DNA of 7,490 bases from positions 1 through 7,490 of the forward strand of contig DASQFD010000029.1 in NCBI GenBank assembly GCA_035633255.1. Direction: 5' to 3'. Numbering within the stretch: position 1 is the first letter of the stretch; every line of letters begins with the position of its first letter. This DNA is from DASQFD01 sp035633255 (GTDB lineage Bacteria > Actinomycetota > Actinomycetes > Actinomycetales > Dermatophilaceae). Under the pieces are notes generated by a model. That model ran no database searches, was not told the origin of the DNA, and saw nothing but the letters and a program-made list of their open reading frames with translations. A program made the translations under genes and the position numbers. Shown here in pieces: positions 1-4,651 of this stretch.

Positions 1-207
1 TGTGGCGTAACGCTGCCGCCACATGCGCACGGTCGGCAGACTGACCCCGACCCGCCGGCCGATCTCCGTGTTGCTGTGGCCCTCGGCCGCCAGCACCACG
101 ATCCGCGCCCGCTGCGCCAGACCGGCCGACACCGTCGACGACCGCAGCCAACCCCTCAGCACCTTCTCGTCCCCAGCCCGCAACACCAACGGCTCCACTC
201 GCGACAT
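1..207 (-). CDS. IS630-family transposase, N-terminal part (runs off the left edge)
   Basis: The first 69 codons of a transposase read leftward from an ATG at 207-205 and remain open to the window edge. The product starts MSRVEPLVLRAGDEKVLRGW. Residues about 33-67 form a helix-turn-helix, with QRARIVVLAAEG then SNTEIGRRVGVSLPTVRMWRQRY. This is the usual N-terminal DNA-binding domain of actinobacterial IS630/Tc1-mariner transposases, which bind the element's inverted repeats. The catalytic DDE domain would lie left of the window, so activity cannot be judged. The gene diverges from the YefM gene starting at 268, leaving only 60 bases between the two start codons. The family call rests on recognising the N-terminal pattern. 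A stand-alone IS630-like HTH fragment is possible. Confidence 0.75.
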   Translation of the reverse strand, partial: MSRVEPLVLRAGDEKVLRGWLRSSTVSAGLAQRARIVVLAAEGHSNTEIGRRVGVSLPTVRMWRQRYAT

Positions 208-240
208 AAGCCATTGTCTCAACCAAAGACTAGAGAGTCA
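1..240 (-). mobile_element. Right end of an IS630-like insertion sequence (boundary uncertain)
   Basis: IS630-family elements usually end a few tens of bases upstream of the transposase start and insert at TA. The element's right end should therefore lie between 208 and 267. A candidate is the stretch around 228-240, which contains CTAG and the short inverted arms GACT (228-231) and AGTC (236-239). The other terminal repeat lies outside the window, so the exact end is a guess. Confidence 0.35.
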
Positions 241-267
241 TTTCCGACACGCGACACTAGGAATGCC

Positions 268-513
268 ATGGCTGTCACCGCAAGCGAGGCCCGGAAGAAC
301 CGGTTCCCGCTGATCGAGCAGGTCAACGAGGACCGCACCCCGGTCGAGATCACGTCCCGGCGCGGCGACGCGGTCCTGATGTCCCGCGCGGACTACGACG
401 CGCTGGAGGAGACAGCCCACCTGCCGAGGGTCCCAGCGAACGCCCGGCACCTGCTCGAGAGCCTGCAGCAGGCGCGGTCCGGGCAGCGAGACGAGCACGA
501 CCTGACGCGATGA
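268..513 (+). CDS. yefM: YefM/Phd-family antitoxin (module 1)
   Basis: An 81-residue antitoxin begins MAVTASEARKNRFPLIEQVN. This family binds and neutralises the YoeB ribosome-dependent mRNase through its C-terminal half and represses its own operon through the N-terminal fold. Visible family signatures are ASEAR at 5-9, the VEITSRRGDAVLMS strand, SRADYDALEET and PANAR. The ATG at 268 fits the family N-terminus and has AGGAA at 259-263 as a ribosome-binding site; an open frame extends further upstream but shows no homology there. The gene overlaps the toxin gene by four bases (ATGA). Oddities: the usual LLRSPANARRLL-like helix reads HLPRVPANARHLL here, with a proline inside the helix. No TGTAC operator repeat is visible upstream. 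Confidence 0.9.
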   Translation: MAVTASEARKNRFPLIEQVNEDRTPVEITSRRGDAVLMSRADYDALEETAHLPRVPANARHLLESLQQARSGQRDEHDLTR

Positions 514-767
514 GGCTGGTCTTCACACCCAACGGGTGGGGGGACTACACCTACTGGCTGGCCGCTGACCGGCAGACACTCAAACGGACCAGCCGACTCA
601 TAGGCGACGCTCTACGCGACCCGGTCGCCGGTATCGGCAAGCCCGAGCCGCTGCGGCACATGCTGACCGGTGCCTGGTCGCGTCGCATCACTGAGGAACA
701 CCGGCTCGTCTACCTCGTCGACGGCGACGACGTGGTCATCCTTCAAGCCCGCTTCCACTACGACTGA
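510..767 (+). CDS. yoeB: YoeB/Txe-family mRNA interferase toxin (module 1)
   Basis: An 85-residue toxin of the RelE/YoeB fold; family members enter the ribosomal A site and cut mRNA. The family core GKPEPLRH...WSRRITEEHRLVYLV is intact. The residues corresponding to the E. coli YoeB catalytic set fall at the same positions: Glu46, Arg65, His83 and Tyr84. Length is normal (E. coli YoeB is 84 residues). The ATG overlaps the antitoxin stop codon as ATGA, so translation is probably coupled and the antitoxin made first. The stop at 765-767 lies 29 bases from the stop of the second YoeB gene, which comes from the opposite strand. Nothing in the sequence suggests inactivation, so the toxin should be functional. 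Confidence 0.93.
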   Translation: MRLVFTPNGWGDYTYWLAADRQTLKRTSRLIGDALRDPVAGIGKPEPLRHMLTGAWSRRITEEHRLVYLVDGDDVVILQARFHYD

Positions 768-768
768 C

Positions 769-782
769 GGATCGCCCGATCC
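769..782. terminator. Possible short bidirectional hairpin between the convergent yoeB genes
   Basis: GGATC (769-773) and GATCC (778-782) form a small perfect hairpin with the loop GCCC, placed between the two convergent toxin stop codons. It is short and lacks a U-tract, so a terminator role is only suggested by position. Confidence 0.3.
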
Positions 783-796
783 TGCCGCGGGGTGCG

Positions 797-1054
797 CTAC
801 CCGTAGTGGTGGCGGCAGGCGGCGATCCGGACCTCTTGCTCGACCACCTTGTACACGAGCCGGTGCTCGTCGGTGATGCGCCTTGACCAGTAGCCGGCGA
901 AGTCGTGTTTGAGAGCCTCCGGTTTACCGATGCCTTCGTTGCCGTTGCGCTGGATGTCTGCCAGAAGCAGGTTGATCCGCTTGCGGACCCTGTGGTCTTG
1001 GGCCTGCCACCAGAGGTGGTCCTGCCAGGCGTGCTCGTCCCAGACGAGCAGCAC
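797..1054 (-). CDS. yoeB: YoeB/Txe-family mRNA interferase toxin (module 2)
   Basis: A second complete 85-residue YoeB starts MLLVWDEHAWQDHLWWQAQD and contains GKPEALKH and YWSRRITDEHRLVYKV, ending IAACRHHYG. The E. coli YoeB catalytic positions are all present: Glu46, Arg65, His83 and Tyr84. The C-terminal IAACRHHY is closer to E. coli YoeB (IAACRYHY) than module 1 (ILQARFHY). The start is GTG at 1054-1052, one base after the antitoxin stop (TGA, C, GTG), so the two genes should be translationally coupled. The two YoeB copies share the core but differ widely elsewhere. They therefore look like separately acquired paralogues rather than a recent duplication. Confidence 0.93.
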   Translation of the reverse strand: MLLVWDEHAWQDHLWWQAQDHRVRKRINLLLADIQRNGNEGIGKPEALKHDFAGYWSRRITDEHRLVYKVVEQEVRIAACRHHYG

Positions 1055-1055
1055 G

Positions 1056-1313
1056 TCAGACGGTGTCGATCAGGTCGTGCGCTTCGCCGCGGCCGGCTTC
1101 GAGGCGCTCCATGGCGTCCAGCAGACGGCGCGCGTTGGCGGGCGAGCGCATCAGGTAGGCCGTCTCACGCAGCGACTCGTAGTCCTGCAGGGACACGATG
1201 ACCACCGGCTCATGGCCGGCGCGCGTGATGATGACTTCCTCGCGGTCGTTGGCGACGCCGTCGAGCACCTCGGCGTAGCGAGCGCGGGACTCCGTGTAGC
1301 TCATCGTCTTCAT
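1056..1313 (-). CDS. yefM: YefM-family antitoxin (module 2)
   Basis: An 85-residue antitoxin starts MKTMSYTESRARYAEVLDGV, matching the E. coli YefM opening MRTISYSEAR. It continues with VIITRAGHEPVVIVS, DYESLRETAYLMRSPANARRLLDAM and an acidic C-terminal tail. Arg10 and Arg31, corresponding to residues implicated in operator binding in E. coli YefM, are present. The open frame extends 60 codons further upstream, but ATG 1313-1311 is chosen for three reasons: it matches the family start, it is preceded by a GAGGT ribosome-binding site, and the operator/promoter lies immediately upstream. A second in-frame ATG lies three codons in. Autorepression with the YoeB partner is expected through the TGTAC repeats at 1324-1341. 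Confidence 0.93.
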   Translation of the reverse strand: MKTMSYTESRARYAEVLDGVANDREEVIITRAGHEPVVIVSLQDYESLRETAYLMRSPANARRLLDAMERLEAGRGEAHDLIDTV

Positions 1314-1323
1314 GGTGACCTCG

Positions 1324-1341
1324 TGTACGGAAAACTGTACG
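1324..1341 (-). promoter_or_regulatory. Putative YefM operator overlapping the -10 of module 2
   Basis: Two copies of TGTACG lie at 1324-1329 and 1336-1341, exactly 12 bp apart. Each contains the self-complementary core GTAC. E. coli YefM-YoeB recognises TGTACA motifs in adjacent repeats with this spacing, so this is a plausible operator. Read on the minus strand, TACAGT (1339-1334) fits the actinobacterial -10 pattern TANNNT. It would give a start near 1327 and a leader of about 14 bases carrying GAGGT. Bound repressor would cover the -10. No good -35 is visible. Confidence 0.6.
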
Positions 1342-1492
1342 TCACGCCCCGTGGTCGGCACAGTCGTGTTCCGACGCCGATTCCCTGATCTGGCCGCTGA
1401 TCGTTCGTGCAGACGGACCGCGCTCACGGTGCCGGCCGCCGCGTCCCGGGGCTCATCGTTGCGCGCCTCCGGCCGCGCGGGCATTTTCGTCA

Positions 1493-1498
1493 TACGAT
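1493..1498 (+). promoter_or_regulatory. Possible -10 element for the ribbon-helix-helix gene
   Basis: TACGAT matches TANNNT. Transcription starting 6-7 bases after it would begin near 1505, at an in-frame GTG. No Shine-Dalgarno sequence precedes the gene, so a leaderless mRNA is suggested. No convincing -35 is seen. Confidence 0.35.
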
Positions 1499-1738
1499 TT
1501 GCGGGTGGTGGGCGAAGAGCAGATCACGAAGTGGGTCGATGAGGCCGAACAGGGCTACGACGTCGTGGAGCTCACGCGTCGAGGCCGCGGACGCCCCGGT
1601 CGCGGGGCCGAACCCATGCAGGTCGTGGCAGTCCGTCCGACCGCCGAGGAGCTCGAGGCTCTCGACGCACTGGCAGCCCGGAAGGACATGAGCAGGTCCG
1701 AGGCCATCCGGGCTGCGCTGGCCCACTTCGCTGCGTGA
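1499..1738 (+). CDS. Ribbon-helix-helix (CopG-like) antitoxin/DNA-binding protein
   Basis: The product is about 77-79 residues. The N-terminal part (EEQITKWVDEAEQGYDVVEL) is followed by a basic linker TRRGRGRPGRG. The C-terminal ribbon-helix-helix is MQVVAVRPTAEELEALDALAARKDMSRSEAIRAALAHF, where the VVAVR strand contacts DNA and SRSEAIRAAL is the second helix. Actinobacterial proteins with this DEAExGYD...GRGRPG layout are usually the first gene of a two-gene TA-like operon. The start is ambiguous: TTG 1499, GTG 1505 or GTG 1508, with no clear ribosome-binding site. GTG 1505 would suit a leaderless transcript. The normal small downstream toxin appears lost (see 1735-1797), making this an orphan regulator that could still bind its own or other operators. 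Confidence 0.8.
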   Translation: MRVVGEEQITKWVDEAEQGYDVVELTRRGRGRPGRGAEPMQVVAVRPTAEELEALDALAARKDMSRSEAIRAALAHFAA

Positions 1739-1797
1739 AGGTCCACCCGCGCGCGAGGCCATTCGCACACCTCCCGACGGCGTCCGCTTGTGCTTGA
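1735..1797 (+). pseudogene. Possible remnant of the toxin partner of the ribbon-helix-helix gene
   Basis: GTG at 1735-1737 overlaps the antitoxin stop (GTGA), the coupling expected for a TA pair. The frame reads VKVHPRAR and then departs into PFAHLPTASACA before a stop at 1795-1797. Toxins paired with this type of ribbon-helix-helix protein commonly begin like MKIHPSARKHG, so the first eight residues look like a genuine toxin start followed by loss of the rest. This comparison is from memory and rests on few residues; chance cannot be excluded. Confidence 0.35.
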
Positions 1798-1803
1798 TAT
1801 GGG

Positions 1804-1822
1804 GGTGATCTTCTCGATCACC
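1804..1822. repeat. Perfect 7-bp inverted repeat in the gap after the ribbon-helix-helix gene
   Basis: GGTGATC (1804-1810) and GATCACC (1816-1822) flank a TTCTC loop. It could end the antitoxin transcript or be an operator. There is no U-tract. The remainder of 1739-1953 shows no convincing gene apart from the toxin remnant. Confidence 0.4.
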
Positions 1823-1895
1823 GGCGCGGCATCGTTGCCGGCGTCGCACGCCTTGAGCCTGACCGTGCGCCGTCGTGCCGACGTCTCCGGCGTCG

Positions 1896-1901
1896 TTGAC
1901 A
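1896..1901 (+). promoter_or_regulatory. Possible -35 (TTGACA) for the secreted-protein gene
   Basis: A perfect TTGACA lies 52 bases upstream of the ATG at 1954. The matching -10 window (about 1919-1924, AACGCT) is poor, so this is only a candidate. Confidence 0.25.
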
Positions 1902-1953
1902 TCCGGGCTAGGGGGGAGAACGCTCGGGACCTCAACGCACCCCGGGGGGTCCC

Positions 1954-2505
1954 ATGCGCAGATCCGCAGTCGTCCTGCTGCTGGGCGTGACGCTGCTGGC
2001 GCCGTCCGCCACCGCGACGTCGGCGGCCTCGGCGAGCGCCGGCCCGGTCGACACCGCCGGTCCGGCCCACGGCACTTCGCAGGGCGCCACGGCCGCCACG
2101 GCCGCCAGCGGCACGTTCACGATCGCTGCCGACTTCACGACCCTCTCGGCGAGCCCGGCGGCGCACGGCAGACACTGCACCGTGACTCTGCAGGGTGTCC
2201 TCACGTTCACCGGCACCCTCGAGGGGGGCGCGGAGGGCTCGATCACCGCACGGATCCTCGCTCCGTGCGACCAGGCGCTGGCGTCCCCACCCGGCACCTT
2301 CCGCGACGTGTTCCGGTTCACCGGCGGCTTCGAGGGCGCCATCGGCGGCGTCACCGCATCCGGAGCCCTCACCTACGCCGGTGTCACGTCTCCCGGCGGC
2401 AGCATCGGCGCGGTCATCCGTCTCCGGGGCACCTCGACGGCCGTGCTGCGGGCCGACGCCGCGGTCGGGGTTGGCGGCTCCTACACCGGCGTCGCCCGGC
2501 CGTGA
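1954..2505 (+). CDS. Small secreted protein of unknown function, beta-rich
   Basis: A 183-residue protein with a clear Sec signal peptide: MRRS, a hydrophobic stretch at 5-17 (AVVLLLGVTLLAP) and a likely signal peptidase I site after Ala21 (ATA). Residues 22-50 are Ala/Thr/Ser/Gly-rich and probably disordered. From about 52 on, alternating polar/hydrophobic strands suggest a beta barrel or sandwich. The motif FTGxxEG occurs twice (FTGTLEG at 85 and FTGGFEG at 122), pointing to an internal repeat, with a third weaker YTG near the C-terminus. Only two cysteines occur (75 and 105), which could form a disulfide outside the cell. The layout resembles DUF3224-like barrels, but I cannot assign a family. 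The start is the first ATG before the signal peptide; its Shine-Dalgarno (G-run 1944-1949) is close and weak. Confidence 0.75.
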   Translation: MRRSAVVLLLGVTLLAPSATATSAASASAGPVDTAGPAHGTSQGATAATAASGTFTIAADFTTLSASPAAHGRHCTVTLQGVLTFTGTLEGGAEGSITARILAPCDQALASPPGTFRDVFRFTGGFEGAIGGVTASGALTYAGVTSPGGSIGAVIRLRGTSTAVLRADAAVGVGGSYTGVARP

Positions 2506-2509
2506 CGGG

Positions 2510-2528
2510 CCGAGCGCGCCGCGCTCGG
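2510..2528. terminator. Strong GC hairpin just after the secreted-protein gene
   Basis: CCGAGCGC (2510-2517) and GCGCTCGG (2521-2528) pair perfectly over 8 bp with a GCC loop, five bases after the stop codon. There is no U-run, which is common for actinobacterial terminators. Position and stem strength support termination. Confidence 0.6.
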
Positions 2529-2560
2529 GAGGGCGTCGGCGATGACGGCGGCTTCCTCCC

Positions 2561-2604
2561 GCGCCGCACGCCGTCCACTCCTGCGCCGCACGCCGTCCAC
2601 TGCT
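2561..2604. repeat. Two-copy 22-bp tandem repeat
   Basis: Units at 2561-2582 and 2583-2604 begin GCGCCGCACGCCGTCCACT and differ at one position (C to G at the 20th base). Five bases of a third unit follow. The repeat lies in the 128-bp gap between the convergent secreted-protein and vapC genes. The rest of that gap shows nothing else apart from the terminator hairpin. Confidence 0.8.
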
Positions 2605-2633
2605 GCGCCCGAGGAGCCTCCAGGGCGCCGTGC

Positions 2634-3050
2634 TCACACCACCCGGTCGTGCGTCGGGTCCGTGCGGGTCAGGCCGGGTATGCCGTCGAAGTCCGCGTCG
2701 CAGCTGACGATCGAGCCGAAGCCGGCGCGCAGGGCCGTGGCCGCGTGCACGGCGTCGCGGCCGCGGGCCTGACCGGCCGCCACCAGGTCGCGGGATCGGC
2801 TGAGGACGGCCCTGTCGAAGTCGTGCCAGTCGACGATCGCCTCGACGAGGTCGAGCTCGCGCACGGCGGTGGCACGGCTCGTCCGACGCAGCCGATGGAG
2901 GAGTAACTCCTGACCGCCCGCGACGCTGAGGGGCAGGCGCGCGCGCCCCTCCGAGGCTGCCCTGACGACCGCCCGGCACGGGTCGCGCTGCGGGTGTGGG
3001 CCCCCGACGGCGAGCAGCAGCACGGAGGGGTCGAGGACGAGGGCCTTCAC
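2634..3050 (-). CDS. vapC: VapC-like PIN-domain ribonuclease toxin
   Basis: A 138-residue single-domain PIN protein. PIN toxins are Mg2+-dependent RNases that cut tRNA or rRNA and are held in check by a co-encoded antitoxin. The four acidic metal-site residues are visible: Asp7 in VLDPSVLL, Glu48 in GGQELLLHRL, Asp99 in GRDAVHAATAL and Asp118 in IVSCDADFDGIPGL. The RDAVHAATA and D-DFD-IPG motifs are typical of the C-terminal half of VapC. The GTG start at 3050-3048 puts VLD at the normal distance from the N-terminus and has GGAGGAGG about ten bases upstream. The frame stays open far upstream but without homology. The start overlaps the stop of a small upstream ORF as GTGA, the arrangement expected for an antitoxin-toxin pair. 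It appears intact. Confidence 0.88.
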   Translation of the reverse strand: MKALVLDPSVLLLAVGGPHPQRDPCRAVVRAASEGRARLPLSVAGGQELLLHRLRRTSRATAVRELDLVEAIVDWHDFDRAVLSRSRDLVAAGQARGRDAVHAATALRAGFGSIVSCDADFDGIPGLTRTDPTHDRVV

Positions 3051-3172
3051 GCCCGGCCCGCCTCCTCCTCCAGGTCGGCGTACGCCTCCTTGAGCTCCGT
3101 CGGCCCCTCGCCCCGACGCGCCGAGCGCGAACCGCGAGGCGCGCCCCGCCCAGCCACCAGACTGCAGGCCAT
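3047..3172 (-). CDS. Candidate small antitoxin upstream of vapC (unrecognised)
   Basis: A 41-codon ORF starts at ATG 3172-3170 (or GTG 3157) and ends with a TGA that overlaps the vapC GTG by four bases. The product has a basic Gly/Arg-rich N-terminus (VAGRGAPRGSRSARRGEG) and an acidic helix-prone C-terminus (TELKEAYADLEEEAGRA). That layout suits a minimal antitoxin: nucleic-acid-binding head plus toxin-binding helix. No known VapB fold (ribbon-helix-helix, AbrB or Phd) is recognisable. Caution: the EEE run is encoded by the GAGGAGGAG that also serves as the vapC ribosome-binding site, so part of the acidic tail could be incidental. Its ATG overlaps the ATG of the divergent gene at 3171. Alternatively it is a spurious ORF and vapC is orphaned. 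Confidence 0.4.
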   Translation of the reverse strand: MACSLVAGRGAPRGSRSARRGEGPTELKEAYADLEEEAGRA

Positions 3173-4595
3173 GACCGACGGTGAGCACCGCATCCTGCTC
3201 GAGCACGCCCGCCGCTGGGCCGAGACCAAGAAGCGACCGCTCGACGCGGACCTGGTCGAGACCGTCCTCGGGCTGCGCACGGCATACGACGACCGCTCCG
3301 CGCAGTCCTGGCCGGCGGGTTCGGCGGAGGACCTGGTGCTGGTCCGCTGGCCGGCGCACGGTCCGCGCGAGCTCCCCGCGCTCGACGCGCTCTCGGGCTC
3401 CCTCGACACGTTCTGGCGCTTCCTGCGCGCGACCGGCCGGATGAGCTCGGGGTCCGCGGAGCCGGCCGCGCTCCTCAAGGAGCTGCGCCGCGCCCTGCCG
3501 GGCATGGCCGAGGCGAGCGCCGATCGCGCCAACTGGTCGCAGGGCCGGGTGTTCGCCGACTTCGGCGCGTCCATCGGCATCGACCTGGAGATGAGCGAGA
3601 GCGCCGAGGAGCTGCAGGAGAAGCTGGACCGGATCATGGCGGCGTGGAACGCCCTGCCCACCGAGCAGCGGATCGAGCTCATGCCCGACCCGGCGCCCCG
3701 CTCGGCCTCCGGCGTGGCGTTCACCGACCTCGTCAACGAGCACCTGGCCGCCGGAGGCACCGCCGACCCCCGCCCTCCGGGCCGGGGCGGCGAGGAGGAC
3801 GAGGACGACGTCCCCGAACTGCGACGTGGGGACCCCGTCATCGCCGCGCGCGAGGCGCGCAGCTCAGCCCTGACGACGGCGTGCCTGCGGCTCGCCGGCT
3901 GGGTGGGCGGGCGGGCGGAGGTGACCGCCTCTGGGGTGCTCCGCCCGGCGGTGGCGCGCGAGGCGTATGCCGTCCTCGGCCTCTTCGAGTGGGAGCGGAC
4001 CCACCAGCGCCACCTCCGACACCTGGCCGAGAGTGACGATCTCGGCGACGAGGAGTGGGCGGAGCTCGCCCGCACCTCGTCAGCCGGGTGGCGCAGCGCC
4101 TTGGACTGCGTGGCGCTCGACCGGCTCTGGTGGGCGTGCCGGACGGCCGGGCTCGTCGACGTCGGCGCCACCGTGGCACGCGCCACCGTCGAGCAGCCGA
4201 CCTCCGATCGGGAGTGGGTGGAGCTGGCCTGCCTGCTCCTGCTCGGGATCGTGCACCGTCAGGGGCTCACCTGGTCCGAGCCGCTCCTCGGCACGCTGCT
4301 CTTCGCCATGCTGGCCGACGACGGCGAGGTGCCCCTCGGCGTCGTGCGCGAGTGGTGGCTCGAGCGGCAGGGGCTCCCGCCCGACGCCGCCGACGACGCC
4401 GACACCGACGACCACGACCTGCCGCGGCTCCTGCGCTGGATCATCACCGAGCAGGTCGACGAGGTGCTGCGGATGTTCGACGACGCGCAGCTGTGGGTCC
4501 GCCAGGGCGACTGGTTGACCATCACCGAGCTGGGGCGCGAGTTCGGGGGAATGCTGAGCGCGGCGGTGGAGCGCGACCTGTTCGCGGAGGACTGA
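3171..4595 (+). CDS. Uncharacterised 474-residue cytoplasmic protein
   Basis: I do not recognise a named family. The protein has no signal peptide or membrane segment. Residues 1-175 form an alpha-helical domain with conserved-looking features: an LLEHARRWAETKKRPLD start, WPAHGPRELPALDALSGSLD, TFWRFLRATGRMSSGSA, and FADFGASIGIDLEMS near 128-142. A Gly/Pro then strongly acidic linker (about 195-215, EEDEDD) separates it from a helical C-terminal domain. That domain contains a winged-helix-like stretch at about 245-335 (AEVTASGVLRPAVAREAY, then LDRLWWACRTAGLVDVG). It ends with DWLTITELGREFGGML, a pattern seen in several actinobacterial hypothetical proteins. ATG 3171 is chosen because similarity-like character starts there; the frame continues upstream as vapC-antisense sequence. 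The Shine-Dalgarno is weak (TGCAGG). The gene diverges from the vapC unit with overlapping start codons. Confidence 0.8.
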   Translation: MTDGEHRILLEHARRWAETKKRPLDADLVETVLGLRTAYDDRSAQSWPAGSAEDLVLVRWPAHGPRELPALDALSGSLDTFWRFLRATGRMSSGSAEPAALLKELRRALPGMAEASADRANWSQGRVFADFGASIGIDLEMSESAEELQEKLDRIMAAWNALPTEQRIELMPDPAPRSASGVAFTDLVNEHLAAGGTADPRPPGRGGEEDEDDVPELRRGDPVIAAREARSSALTTACLRLAGWVGGRAEVTASGVLRPAVAREAYAVLGLFEWERTHQRHLRHLAESDDLGDEEWAELARTSSAGWRSALDCVALDRLWWACRTAGLVDVGATVARATVEQPTSDREWVELACLLLLGIVHRQGLTWSEPLLGTLLFAMLADDGEVPLGVVREWWLERQGLPPDAADDADTDDHDLPRLLRWIITEQVDEVLRMFDDAQLWVRQGDWLTITELGREFGGMLSAAVERDLFAED

Positions 4596-4625
4596 CCAGC
4601 AGCGCAAACGTGGCGCGACGGCACC

Positions 4626-4638
4626 GGCCGAGAAGGCC
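4626..4638. terminator. Weak hairpin between convergent genes
   Basis: GGCC (4626-4629) and GGCC (4635-4638) can pair around GAGAA in the 56-bp gap between the convergent genes ending at 4595 and 4652. The stem is only 4 bp, so the assignment rests mainly on position. Confidence 0.2.
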
Positions 4639-4651
4639 CGCCGCGACCCGC

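Noticed and set aside
1..23. Inverted arms TGTGGC and GCCACA at the left edge
   Set aside because: They lie within the transposase coding sequence and pair by chance of codon content; not an element end, since the helix-turn-helix reads straight through.
1314..1498. N-terminal extension of the module 2 YefM frame
   Set aside because: The extra 60 residues have no family similarity and would pass through the operator and promoter; the ATG at 1313 fits the family start.
1790..1990. 66-codon frame starting LDMGVIFSITGA
   Set aside because: No family match, no ribosome-binding site, and it overlaps the start of the signal-peptide protein; considered as toxin remainder but residues do not fit.
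2561..2604. CRISPR array
   Set aside because: The units are directly tandem with no spacers, and no cas genes are present.
1555..3285. 576-codon open frame on the minus strand
   Set aside because: It is low-complexity Arg/Gly/Ala-rich and runs antisense to or across the ribbon-helix-helix gene, secreted-protein gene and vapC; typical GC-rich shadow frame.
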